From the NCBI GenBank assembly GCA_963702035.1, contig OY969700.1, positions 372,001-436,000 on the forward strand: DNA of 64,000 bases. Direction: 5' to 3'. A program made the position numbers and the translations under genes. The stretch is from VRUE01 sp963702035. GTDB lineage: Bacteria > Actinomycetota > Thermoleophilia > Solirubrobacterales > 70-9. The notes under the pieces are model-generated. The model saw only the letters and a list, made by a program, of their open reading frames with translations. It ran no database searches and had not been told where the DNA came from. Positions 7,094 through 15,486 of the stretch are shown here, in pieces. Each line of letters opens with the position of its first letter. Position 1 is the first letter of the stretch.

Positions 7094-8951
7094 GTGATCG
7101 GGACCTATGCGGCGGTTGTGGCGGTATGCGTCGCCTCCTCGGCGATCGGGCAGGCGGCGCTGTGCCTGTGCGGGGTCAGGCGCTGGTCGTGGCTCGCGCC
7201 CGCTGTCGGCTTGGCCCTGCTCTGCGCGGTGTCGTGGGCGACGGTGCGGATGCCGGGCGACGGCGTCGTATCCGCCGTGCTGGTCCTGGTGCTGACGATC
7301 GTCGCCCTGGCCTACCTGTGGGGCAGGATCGAGGGCGGGGGAGACGCGCTGCGAACCGGGCTCACAGTGGCGGCCGGTGCGCTGCTTGCGGCGTCCCTGC
7401 CCTTCGCGGTCGAAGGCCACTTCGGCATCCTCGGCACCGGCTTCAACCCGGACATGTCGCAGCACCTGCTGGCGACCGACCGCCTCGCCCACGGCGAGAG
7501 CTCGCAGCTGCTCGTCCAGGGCTACCCCCTCGGCCCGCACTCCATCGTCGTCGCCCTCAACAAGGGCCTGGGGATAGGGCTCGTCCAGGGCTTCGACGGC
7601 CTCACCGCAGCGGCGGCGATCGTCGCCCCCCTGACGGCGCTCGCCGCATTCGCCGATCAACCCCGCTGGCGCCGCACCGCGGCAGCCCTCCTCGTCGGCC
7701 TCCCATATCTAGTCGCCTCCTACTACGCCCAAGGCGCCTTCAAGGAGGTGATCCAAGCCCTATTCGTCCTAGCCTTCGTCCTAGCCCTACGTGAGAGCAC
7801 CCGAACCTGGCGCCACCTCCCCCTCCGCTACGTACCAGCCGCCCTAATCGTCATCGGCTCCGTGTACGTGTACAGCTTCCCGGGTCTCATCTGGCTGGCC
7901 GGGATCCTGCTGGTCTGGCTGGTGTTCGAGCGGTCGCTGCCGACCCGACCCCTGCTGCTAGCGCTCTTGGTCTTCCTGGTCGGAACCCTCCCCGAGCTAG
8001 GCCGGATGATCGACTTCCACAGCTTCGAGACCTTCGACCCCAACGGCCCGGGCCTGGGCAACCTCTTCGGTCAGGTTTCCCCCTTCACCGCACTCGGGAT
8101 CTGGCCCTCCGGAGACTTCCGCCTCGCGCCGGGCGATGGAGCGGTTCCCGCATTCATCTATTACCTGGGCGCAGCATTCGCCACCGCTCTCTTCGCCCTG
8201 GGTATCCGCCGAGCGTGGCGCGGCGGCGAGCGTGCACTGCTCGCCGGTCTGGGCTCGGTAGCGCTCCTGTACCTCGCGGCCCGGCTCGGCGGCACGCCCT
8301 ACACCTCAGCCAAGGCCCTGGAGATCGCCGCCCCGCTAGCGGCTCTCACCGTTCTTCTGCCGTCGATCGGAGGCGCCTCTCCCGCGGGTGGCGTGGAGGA
8401 GGGGGTGTCCCCCCGGCCGCGGCGTCCTGTTCCTCGCCCCACCGGCTCCGAGAGAGATGCCCCACCGCCCGGCGAGGAACCCAGCGATCGGGGGGGCACC
8501 CCCTCCTCCACGACAGGACCCGCGGCTGTGGCCTTTGTCGTTTACCTAGCGGCGGCCGGCGTCTGTTCGCTGCTCGCACTCGCCAACGCGCCGGTTGGTC
8601 CGACCGCCTACTCGCCGGCCCTCACCGACTTGCGCCCTCTGCTGGCCAGGGACTCGACCCTCGTCCTTGCCCCCGACAAGCTGCTCGCCGACGAACAGGG
8701 CGAGCGCTACATCGCCTGGGAGCTGCGCGGCGGCCGCGTCTGCATCGAACCGGCGAGCAGCGCGGGGGGGCGCCCGCCGGTCGGCATCCGCTTCTTCGTC
8801 ACCAACGGGCCGTTGACCAGGGCGCCGTTCAGTTCGACTCACGTTCCGTCGCCAGGCCGGGCCTTATGTCGTCTGGGAACGCCACGGCGTCGTCGGCGGC
8901 CCCAGTCCCTGTCCGCTGATCGCTGTGCGCCAGGCCCGGGCCGGTGCATAG
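7094..8951 (+). CDS. Large polytopic membrane protein (glycosyltransferase-like), with 3' frameshift and internal palindrome
   Basis: Around 10-12 hydrophobic helices and a periplasmic loop with GHFGILGTGFNPD and DMSQHLLATDRL suggest a GT-C-like or polysaccharide-related membrane protein; no specific family is claimed. The GTG frame reads normally to VTNGPLTRAP, then becomes Arg/Pro-rich. A different frame supplies a plausible end, FRRQAGPYVVWERHG then PSPCPLIAVRQARAGA, stopping at 8951, so a 1-base indel lies between about 8815 and 8850. Residues about 430-482 are low-complexity and are encoded by a nested palindrome (8382-8539) inserted in frame between two helices. Codon use up to 7800 is otherwise like the neighbours'. 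Confidence 0.6.
8382..8539. repeat. Nested palindrome, family 2 copy 1, in frame inside a CDS
   Basis: Outer arms CCGCGGGT (8382-8389) and ACCCGCGG (8518-8525). A 24-bp middle stem pairs 8392-8415 with 8489-8512 with one wobble; each arm has GGAGGAGGGGGTG or its complement. The inner stem is GTTCCTCGCC/GGCGAGGAAC. The right flank GACAGGACCCGC and TGGCCTTTGTC recur at 47410-47438, as does the left GGGTGGC-TGG-GGA-GGGGG pattern, so this is a dispersed element rather than a chance hairpin. Confidence 0.75.
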
Positions 8952-8991
8952 TGGAACTTTGTGTCCCCTATAGGGGCTCGAATGCTCCACT
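8950..8991. terminator. Hairpin after the membrane protein
   Basis: Self-complementary CCCCTATAGGGG (8965-8976) within AGTGGA/TCCACT arms. It overlaps the repaired stop codon of the membrane gene and lies just upstream of thrS. There is no T tract; probable terminator or attenuator. Its apex ATAGGGG-TCGA resembles the hairpin at 29396-29438. Confidence 0.5.
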
Positions 8992-9017
8992 GACCGACGC
9001 CGGCCCTGCCGCGTAGC

Positions 9018-10961
9018 ATGGGCGACATCGAGGCGACGACGAAAATCACCGCGAAGCTGCCGGACGGCACGCCGCTGGAGCTGTCCGACGGCGCCACCGG
9101 CGCCGATGCCGCGGCGGCGATCGGGCCAGGCCTCGCCAAGGCGGCACTGGCGATCCGCGTCGACGGCGAGCTGCGCGACCTCAGCGCGCCCCTCCCCGAC
9201 GGGGCCGAGATCGCGATCCTCACCGATCGCGACCCGGAGGCCCTTGAGCTGATCCGCCACGACGCGGCCCACGTCATGGCCGAGGCGGTGATCGAGCTCT
9301 ACCCGGGGACGAAGGTGACGATCGGGCCGCCGATCGAGCAGGGTTTCTACTACGACTTCGAGTTCCCGCCGGACGTCAAGATCAACGAGGACGACCTGGA
9401 GCGGATCGAGCAGGCGATGCGGGCGCACATCGGCGCCGACGAGCAGTTCGAGCGCCGCGACGTCTCCCCGGCCGAGGCGGTCGAGATCTTCCGCGCCCAG
9501 GACCAGGGCTACAAGGTCGAGCTGATCGAAGACCTGGTCCGTGACGAAGGGGTCGAGACCGTCTCGCTCTATCGCAACGGCCCCTTCGAGGATCTCTGCC
9601 GCGGCCCGCACGGCCCCGGCACCGGCCGGATCAAGGCGATCAAGCTCAACTCCCTCGCCGGCGCCTACTGGCGCGGCGACGAGAGCCGCGCGATGCTGAC
9701 GCGGATCTACGGCACCGCCTTCTTCTCGAAGAAGGATCTCGATCTGCATCTGGAGAGGATCGAGGAGGCGAAGGCGCGCGACCATCGCCGCCTCGGTCCC
9801 CAGCTCGGCATCTTCATGCTGCGCAAGGAGGCGCCCGGCATGCCCTTCTGGCTCGCTCACGGCACGACGCTGCTGCGCCTGATCGAGGCCGAGGTGCAGA
9901 AGCAGCTGCGCAAGCGCGAGTACACCGAGATCAAGACGCCGCACCTGATGGACGTCGAGCTCTGGCATCGCTCCGGCCACTGGGACAACTACCAGGAGAA
10001 CATGTACTTCACCGAGTCCAAGGAGCGCCAGTACGCGATCCGGCCGATGAACTGCCCCGGCGCCTGCCTGGTCTTCGACGCCGAGCGCCACTCCTACCGC
10101 GAGCTGCCGCTGCGCATGGCCGAGTTCGGCCAGGTCTCCCGCGCCGAGCGCGAGGGCGTCCTGCACGGGCTGCTGCGCGTGCGCGCCTTCACCCAGGACG
10201 ACGCCCACATCTACTGCACGCCGGAGCAGATCGTCGACGAGGTGACCGGCATCTGCGAGGCGATCGACGAGCTCTACGCCCGCTTCGGCTTCGAGGACGT
10301 GCACATCGAGCTCTCGACCCGGCCGGAGAAATCGATCGGTAGCGAGGAGCAGTGGGAGCAGGCCGAAGCTGCGCTGCGCGACGCACTCGCGACCCAGGGC
10401 CGCGAGTTCACGCTCAACCCCGGCGACGGCGCCTTCTACGGGCCGAAGATCGACTTCCACATCACCGATGCCCTCGGCCGTTCCTGGCAGTGCGGCACCT
10501 GCCAGGTGGACTTCTTCATGCCGGAGCGCTTCGACCTCTACTACACCGACCAGAACGACGACCCGCAGCGGCCGGTGATGATCCACCGCGCCCTGCTCGG
10601 CTCGATGGAGCGCTTCGCCGGGATCCTGATCGAGCACTACGGCGGGCGCTTCCCGGTCTGGCTGGCGCCGGTGCAGGCGACAGTGCTGCCGATCTCCGAC
10701 CGCCACGTCGAGTTCGGCGACAGGGTTGCGACGGAGATACGCGAGCTCGGCATCAGGGTCGAGGTCGATCGCCGCTCGGAGTCGATCGGCAAGAAGGTCC
10801 GCGATGCCGAAATCGCCCGCAATCCCTACATGCTCGTGGTCGGCGATCGCGAGGAAGAGACCGGCGAGGTCGCGGTGCGCTCGCACTCCGACGGTGAGCT
10901 GGGAGCGATGGGGCTTGCCGACTTCGCCGCGCTCGTCCACCGCGCCGAGCAGGCCGGCTGA
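9018..10961 (+). CDS. thrS: Threonyl-tRNA synthetase
   Basis: Class II synthetase charging tRNA-Thr, 647 residues, full length. Order: TGS domain (residues about 8-70, PDGTPLELSDGATG), editing domain beginning with the HDAAH zinc/editing motif (about residue 80), catalytic core with the MNCPGAC motif (about residue 343, zinc Cys), motif 2 near FGQVSRAEREG, and motif 3 MIHRALLGSMERF, followed by an anticodon-binding domain. ATG start immediately after the upstream hairpin. No T-box leader is visible. Confidence 0.97.
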   Translation: MGDIEATTKITAKLPDGTPLELSDGATGADAAAAIGPGLAKAALAIRVDGELRDLSAPLPDGAEIAILTDRDPEALELIRHDAAHVMAEAVIELYPGTKVTIGPPIEQGFYYDFEFPPDVKINEDDLERIEQAMRAHIGADEQFERRDVSPAEAVEIFRAQDQGYKVELIEDLVRDEGVETVSLYRNGPFEDLCRGPHGPGTGRIKAIKLNSLAGAYWRGDESRAMLTRIYGTAFFSKKDLDLHLERIEEAKARDHRRLGPQLGIFMLRKEAPGMPFWLAHGTTLLRLIEAEVQKQLRKREYTEIKTPHLMDVELWHRSGHWDNYQENMYFTESKERQYAIRPMNCPGACLVFDAERHSYRELPLRMAEFGQVSRAEREGVLHGLLRVRAFTQDDAHIYCTPEQIVDEVTGICEAIDELYARFGFEDVHIELSTRPEKSIGSEEQWEQAEAALRDALATQGREFTLNPGDGAFYGPKIDFHITDALGRSWQCGTCQVDFFMPERFDLYYTDQNDDPQRPVMIHRALLGSMERFAGILIEHYGGRFPVWLAPVQATVLPISDRHVEFGDRVATEIRELGIRVEVDRRSESIGKKVRDAEIARNPYMLVVGDREEETGEVAVRSHSDGELGAMGLADFAALVHRAEQAG

Positions 10962-11103
10962 GGCGTCGCCGACCGTGTTCCGGCCACTGTCTCTATACTG
11001 CGGGCACTTGTTCGCAGGCATGCCAAACACACCGCGCCGCTGAGCGTCCCGTGGCAGCCTCCGCATCCCTCGTCCTCTTGAAGCTTCACCTCACCTCTCA
11101 CTA

Positions 11104-11793
11104 GTGCCTGTCCCGCGCAGGTTCGATCGCCGTCCGCCCGAGCGCGACACCACGCGCATCAACGAGCGGATCCGTGTGCCCAAAGTACGCCTGATCGGCG
11201 CCGACGGGGAGCAGCTCGGGATCGTCGAGATCGCCGAGGCGATGAAACGCGCTCAGGACGCCGACCTCGATCTGGTCGAGGTGGCCCCGGGCTCAAAGCC
11301 GCCGGTCACCCGCCTGCTCGACTACTCGAAGTACAAATACGAGCAGGAGCAGAAGCAGAAGGCCGCCCGCAAGCACCAGACCCAGGTCAACGTGCGCGAG
11401 ATCAAGCTGCGGCCGAAGATCGCCGACCACGACTACGAGACCAAGAAGGGTCACGTCGAGCGCTTCCTGCGTCAGCGCAACAAAGTCAAGATCACGATCA
11501 TGTTCCGCGGGCGTGAGCAGGCCCACCCGGAGCGGGGCAGGAACCTGTTGCAGCGCCTCTTCGAAGATCTCGACGGGCTTGCCGTGATCGAGTCCGCGCC
11601 GCTGCAGGAAGGGCGCAATATGAGCATGATGCTGGCGCCCAGCAAAGAGGCTGAGGTGCAGGCCAAGCAGGATGATCCGACCACCGATGAGGCGGATTCA
11701 TCGGCCAAGCAGGACGATCCGCCGGCCGACGAGGCCCCGCCCGAGGCGCAGAAGGACGGTGCGCCGGTCGACGAGGCCCCGCCCGAGAGTTAG
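11104..11793 (+). CDS. infC: Translation initiation factor IF-3 with acidic repeat tail
   Basis: Binds the 30S subunit and controls start-codon fidelity. N-domain begins RINERIRVPKVRLIG, and the C-domain contains RNKVKITIMFRGRE and a terminal SAPLQEGRNMSMMLAP. IF-3 normally ends near there (about 180 residues); this one adds about 45 residues built of imperfect repeats of AKQDDPPADEAPPE type, very acidic and Pro-rich. GTG start; a TATACT hexamer at 10993-10998 may be the -10 of its promoter. Its stop codon is the first base triplet of the family-1 palindrome. It is separated from rpmI-rplT by the antisense wecB gene, an unusual arrangement. Confidence 0.95.
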   Translation: MPVPRRFDRRPPERDTTRINERIRVPKVRLIGADGEQLGIVEIAEAMKRAQDADLDLVEVAPGSKPPVTRLLDYSKYKYEQEQKQKAARKHQTQVNVREIKLRPKIADHDYETKKGHVERFLRQRNKVKITIMFRGREQAHPERGRNLLQRLFEDLDGLAVIESAPLQEGRNMSMMLAPSKEAEVQAKQDDPTTDEADSSAKQDDPPADEAPPEAQKDGAPVDEAPPES

Positions 11794-11907
11794 AAGCCAT
11801 CCGGTAGGGCTTCCACTTAACTTCTTTCGGTGGATCGCTTGTGGGCTGTCGCCCATAGCCCACACCGAAAAAGTACAAGACGTTTCAGCCCTACCGGATG
11901 GCTTCTA
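11791..11907. repeat. Nested palindrome, family 1 copy A, between convergent infC and wecB
   Basis: Perfect 21-bp outer arms at 11791-11811 and 11887-11907, each beginning at the TAG stop of one gene (infC or wecB). Inside lie the core halves CACTTAACTTCTTTCGGTG and CACCGAAAAAGTACAAGACG, which pair with each other, and a third stem GTGGGCT/AGCCCAC around a short loop. The core is shared with copies at 36610 and 39579, while the outer arms are locus specific. Symmetry suggests a bidirectional terminator. Confidence 0.85.
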
Positions 11908-12975
11908 GTCCGAGAGGATGTCGGCGATTCGCTCCGATGCTTGGCCGTCCCAGAGGGGAGGAGGCTCGAGCCCCTTCGCGGGGCGATTTGAGAGAGCTGC
12001 AGGGATGGTGGCGATCGCCGCCGGGTCCAGGCCTAGGAGGGTGTTGGTGCCGGCTCGGATCGTTACTGGGCGCTCGGTGTTGTCTCGCAGCGTGAAGCAG
12101 GGGATGCCTAGGTAGGTCGTCTCCTCCTGGATTCCGCCGGAGTCGGTGAGGACGGCGGCGGCGTCGGCGATCAGCGAGAGGAAGTCGACGTAGCCGAGTG
12201 GCTCGGAGAGCAGCAGGCCGGGATGGTCGGACTCGATCGCCTCCATCTTCTTGCGCGTGCGCGGGTGGACCGGGAAGACGACGGGCATCTCGCGGGCGAG
12301 CTCGGCGAGGCGGCGCACCGTCTCCGGGAGGAGATCGCCGTCGACGAGGGCGGGGCGGTGCAGGGTGACGAGCGCGTACCCGCCTGGCTCGACACCGAGT
12401 TTCGCGGCGGAGCCGGCGGCGCGGAAGCGGTCTTCGAGTGCGACCAGGGTGTCGATCATCGTGTTGCCGACGAAGTGCATGCGCTCCTCGGCGATGCCCT
12501 CGGCGCGCAGATTCTCGATCGCCTCGTCGCTGTGCAGGAAGAGGTACTCGGAGAACTCGTCGGCGACGATCCGGTTGATCTCCTCGGGCATCGTGCGGTC
12601 GAAGCTGCGCAGGCCCGACTCGATGTGGGCGACCGGGATCTGCATCTTGACCGCGGTCAGCGCCGCTGCGAGGGTCGAGTTGACGTCGCCCGGGACCATC
12701 ACCAGGTCCGGCCGCTCCGCTTCCAGAACCGGCTCCAGCCGCTCCATCGTGCGCGCGGTCTGCTGGGCGTGGCTGCCCGATCCGACTTCGAGCATGTGGT
12801 CCGGCGCGGGCACGCCGAGCTCCTCGAAGAACACCTCCGACATCGCCCTGTCGTAGTGCTGGCCGGTGTGGACGATCGTGTGGCGACCCTCCGGCAGGCG
12901 CTCGCGCAGCGCCGCGATAACCGGCGCCGTCTTGACGAAGTTGGGGCGGGTCCCGATCACATAGACGATCCGCAT
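11905..12975 (-). CDS. wecB: UDP-N-acetylglucosamine 2-epimerase (non-hydrolysing)
   Basis: Interconverts UDP-GlcNAc and UDP-ManNAc for cell-surface polysaccharides; cytoplasmic, GT-B fold. It has 356 residues. N-terminal signature MRIVYVIGTRPNFVKTAPVI, then VHTGQHYD, VMVPGDVNST, HIESGLRSFD with PEEINR, and the C-terminal DSGGIQEE motif, all expected. ATG at 12975 is chosen because the conserved start begins there; an upstream extension would run across the rpmI promoter. It lies antisense within the normally contiguous infC-rpmI-rplT operon, with no other polysaccharide gene nearby. Confidence 0.92.
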   Translation of the reverse strand: MRIVYVIGTRPNFVKTAPVIAALRERLPEGRHTIVHTGQHYDRAMSEVFFEELGVPAPDHMLEVGSGSHAQQTARTMERLEPVLEAERPDLVMVPGDVNSTLAAALTAVKMQIPVAHIESGLRSFDRTMPEEINRIVADEFSEYLFLHSDEAIENLRAEGIAEERMHFVGNTMIDTLVALEDRFRAAGSAAKLGVEPGGYALVTLHRPALVDGDLLPETVRRLAELAREMPVVFPVHPRTRKKMEAIESDHPGLLLSEPLGYVDFLSLIADAAAVLTDSGGIQEETTYLGIPCFTLRDNTERPVTIRAGTNTLLGLDPAAIATIPAALSNRPAKGLEPPPLWDGQASERIADILSD

Positions 12976-13048
12976 CGGGCGCCAGCGTACCTGCGCCATC
13001 CGCCGCACCGGCAGGGGCAGGCGCCGGTCTGCTTCAATACCCGTCCCG

Positions 13049-13249
13049 ATGCCGAAGATGAAAACCCACTCGGGCGCCAAGAAGCGCTTTCGCAAGACCG
13101 CCAAGGGCAAGCTGCGCGGGCGGCGCGCCTACTCGAGCCACATCCTCGAGAAAAAGTCGCCGAAGCGCAAGCGGCAGATGGGACGGCCGGTCGTGATCGC
13201 CAAGGCCGACGAAAAGCGCGTGCGGACCCTGCTTGGAGGCGGCAAGTGA
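13049..13249 (+). CDS. rpmI: 50S ribosomal protein L35
   Basis: A 66-residue basic protein beginning MPKMKTHSGAKKRFRKTAKG and containing HILEKKSPKRKRQM, characteristic of bL35. It belongs to the large subunit. Its start is 73 bp from the divergent wecB start, so both promoters lie in that gap. It overlaps rplT by 4 bp (GTGA), which couples their translation. Confidence 0.97.
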   Translation: MPKMKTHSGAKKRFRKTAKGKLRGRRAYSSHILEKKSPKRKRQMGRPVVIAKADEKRVRTLLGGGK

Positions 13250-13605
13250 GCCGGGTCAAGCGCTCCGTCCACGCGCGCAAGAAGCGGCGCAAGGTGCTGA
13301 AGGAAGCGAAGGGCTACTTCGGCCGCAAGCACTCCTCGTACCGTTTCGCGAAAGAGCAGGTGCAGCGCTCGGGGATGTACGCCTACCGAGACCGGCGCAA
13401 CCGCAAGCGCGAGTTCCGGCGGCTCTGGATCACGCGGATCAACGCCGCCGCGCGCCTTGAGGGCATGAGCTACTCGCAGCTGATCCACGGCCTCAGCGAG
13501 TCCGGAGTCGAGGTCAACCGCAAGATGCTCGCCGAGATCGCGGTCTCCGACCGCGAGGCCTTCCGCCGATTTGTGGAGCTAGCCCGGGAGGGTGCGGCCG
13601 CCTAG
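13246..13605 (+). CDS. rplT: 50S ribosomal protein L20
   Basis: A 119-residue bL20 with the typical N-terminus SRVKRSVHARKKRRKVLKEA and the block WITRINAAARLEGMSYSQLI. It is required for early 50S assembly and in several bacteria represses its own operon. GTG start within the rpmI stop; a strong intrinsic terminator follows. Confidence 0.97.
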   Translation: MSRVKRSVHARKKRRKVLKEAKGYFGRKHSSYRFAKEQVQRSGMYAYRDRRNRKREFRRLWITRINAAARLEGMSYSQLIHGLSESGVEVNRKMLAEIAVSDREAFRRFVELAREGAAA

Positions 13606-13634
13606 CCGCAACCCACACTTTCCACTTCCCGGGC

Positions 13635-13660
13635 GGGCCGTCTTCACGGCCCCTTTTTTT
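13635..13660 (+). terminator. Intrinsic terminator of rpmI-rplT
   Basis: Stem GGGCCG - TCTTCA - CGGCCC followed by a run of eight T, 30 bp after rplT. Strong rho-independent terminator. Confidence 0.93.
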
Positions 13661-13715
13661 TGCCTGATACCGGTTGTTCCCCAGGAGAAGATTCGACCGA
13701 CCCGAACTGACAGAG

Positions 13716-14435
13716 ATGATTTCCAGCCCCCAAAACGAGAAGCTGAAACTGGTCCGCAAGCTGCGCGAGCGCAAGCATCGCGAGCGTGAGGGCCTGTTCG
13801 CGACCGAGGGCGAGGACCTGGTCGAGGCGGGACTCGCCGCCGGCGCCGAGCCGCGCTTCCTGCTCAGCGCCGCCGGCAGCGGCGTCGGCGGCGAGGAGGT
13901 CGAGCCGGAGCTGCTGGCCGAGGTCTCGGCGCTCGGCTCGGGGACCAGGGCGATCGCTGTCTGGCCTCAGGCCTGGGCGAGCGAGGCGAGCTCGCCCTGC
14001 GTCTACCTGCACGGGGTTGCCGATCCCGGCAACGTCGGCGCGATCGTCCGCACCGCGCACGCCCTTACCGGCGGCACCGTCGTGCTCGGTCCCGACTGCG
14101 CCGATCCGTTCGGGCCGAAGGCGGTGCGCGCGAGCATGGGCTCGGTCTTCGGCCAGCCGTTGCTGCGGGCCGACGTCGCGGCGACTCCCGGGCCGCGGGC
14201 GGCTCTGGTGGCGCACGGCGGCGAAGGGCTTGGCGCCCTGAGCGGCATCGAGGCCGTCTGCCTCGGCGCCGAGCGCGAGGGGCTGCCCCCCGAGGTGCTC
14301 GACGAGTGCGACCTGCGGGTGACGATCCCGCTGCGGCCGGGTGCCGCCGAGTCGCTCAACGTCGCCGCCGCGGCGGCCATTGCGTGCGAGCGGTTATCGT
14401 CGCCCGCCATGCGGGAGGCGGCCGAGGATGCTTGA
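13716..14435 (+). CDS. TrmH/SpoU family RNA 2'-O-methyltransferase
   Basis: SPOUT-fold SAM-dependent RNA methyltransferase, 239 residues. The N-terminal substrate-binding part begins MISSPQNEKLKLVRKLRERKHR. SPOUT motifs follow: LHGVADPGNVGAIVRTA (motif 1), ECLG-type LGAEREGLP, and IPLRPGAAESLNVAAAAAI (motif 3). Relatives methylate 23S rRNA (RlmB, TsnR-like); the exact site is not predictable. ATG at 13716 is preferred because the homologous region starts there. It overlaps pheS by 8 bp, heading the pheST-arg operon. Confidence 0.88.
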   Translation: MISSPQNEKLKLVRKLRERKHREREGLFATEGEDLVEAGLAAGAEPRFLLSAAGSGVGGEEVEPELLAEVSALGSGTRAIAVWPQAWASEASSPCVYLHGVADPGNVGAIVRTAHALTGGTVVLGPDCADPFGPKAVRASMGSVFGQPLLRADVAATPGPRAALVAHGGEGLGALSGIEAVCLGAEREGLPPEVLDECDLRVTIPLRPGAAESLNVAAAAAIACERLSSPAMREAAEDA

Positions 14436-15486
14436 GCGGATCGAGAAGATCGAGGCAGAGGCGACGGCGGCGGTCGCGGCGGCACCGGGCACGGCCGAGC
14501 TGGAGGAGCTGCGGGTCAGCTACCTGGGCCGCAAAGCGGAGCTGACGACGATCCTGCGCGGGATCGCCGACCTGCCCGCGGAGGAGCGCGGCGCCGTCGG
14601 CGCCGCCGCAAACCGGACTCGCAAGACGCTTGAGGCGCTGCTCGAGGCACGCGCGGCCGAGCTCGACGCGACCGAGATGGACTCGCGCCTGGTCGGCGAC
14701 CGGGTCGACGTGACGCTGCCCGGCGCCCCGGCCCATCCGGCCGGCCATCTCCACCTGATCACCCGTACGACGCGGCAGATCGAGGACGTGATGACGGGAC
14801 TGGGCTACCGGGTCGTCGAGGGGCCGGAGATCGAGCACGACTACTACAACTTCACCGCCCTCAACCACCCGCCGGGCCACCCGGCACGGATGCTCCAGGA
14901 CACCTTCTACGTCCAGTCCCATCCCGAGGTGCTGCTGCGCACCCACACCTCGCCGGTGCAGATCCGCTCGATGGAGACCCAGCCGCCGCCGATCTTCGTG
15001 ATCGTCCCCGGCAAGGTCTACCGCCGCGACTCCGACGCCACGCACAGCCCGATGTTCCACCAGATCGAGGGGCTCGCGATCGGCGAGGGGATCACGCTCG
15101 CCGATCTCAAGGGCACGCTGGAGGAGCTGCTGCGGGCGATCTTCGGCGAGGCGCGGGAGATCCGCATGCGGCCGCACTTCTTCCCCTTCACCGAGCCCAG
15201 CGTCGAGGTCGACGTCTCCTGCTTCCGCTGCGCGGGCACGGGGGCGCTGGCCGGCGGTGAGCGCTGCAACCTCTGCAAGGGCCAGGGCTGGATCGAGATC
15301 CTCGGCGCCGGCATGGTCGACCCCAACGTGCTCGGCTTCGTCGCCGAGAACGGCTATGACCCCGACCGGGTGCAGGGCTTCGCCTTCGGCATGGGGGTCG
15401 AGCGGATCGCGATGCTGCGGCACGGCGTCCCGGACCTGCGCCGCTTCTTCGACAACGACGTGCGGATGCTGGAGCAATTCCTATGA
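14428..15486 (+). CDS. pheS: Phenylalanyl-tRNA synthetase alpha subunit
   Basis: Catalytic alpha subunit of the alpha2-beta2 enzyme. It has 352 residues with an N-terminal coiled-coil arm, then class II motifs: GPEIEHDYYNFTALN, HPARMLQDTFY, TSPVQIRSM, and PSVEVDVSCF, and motif 3 GFAFGMGVERIAMLRHGV. ATG within the end of the methyltransferase gene; it overlaps pheT by 4 bp, keeping subunits stoichiometric. Confidence 0.97.
   Translation: MLERIEKIEAEATAAVAAAPGTAELEELRVSYLGRKAELTTILRGIADLPAEERGAVGAAANRTRKTLEALLEARAAELDATEMDSRLVGDRVDVTLPGAPAHPAGHLHLITRTTRQIEDVMTGLGYRVVEGPEIEHDYYNFTALNHPPGHPARMLQDTFYVQSHPEVLLRTHTSPVQIRSMETQPPPIFVIVPGKVYRRDSDATHSPMFHQIEGLAIGEGITLADLKGTLEELLRAIFGEAREIRMRPHFFPFTEPSVEVDVSCFRCAGTGALAGGERCNLCKGQGWIEILGAGMVDPNVLGFVAENGYDPDRVQGFAFGMGVERIAMLRHGVPDLRRFFDNDVRMLEQFL

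Noticed and set aside
8952..9017. T-box or amino-acid riboswitch upstream of thrS
   Set aside because: Only a 66-bp gap with a small hairpin; no specifier loop or T-box sequence.
8829..11066. Long minus-strand open frame opposite thrS and other similar antisense frames (4258-6369, 14356-15477, 37363-39414)
   Set aside because: They mirror well-conserved plus-strand genes, have Arg/Pro/Val-rich shadow composition and no domain.
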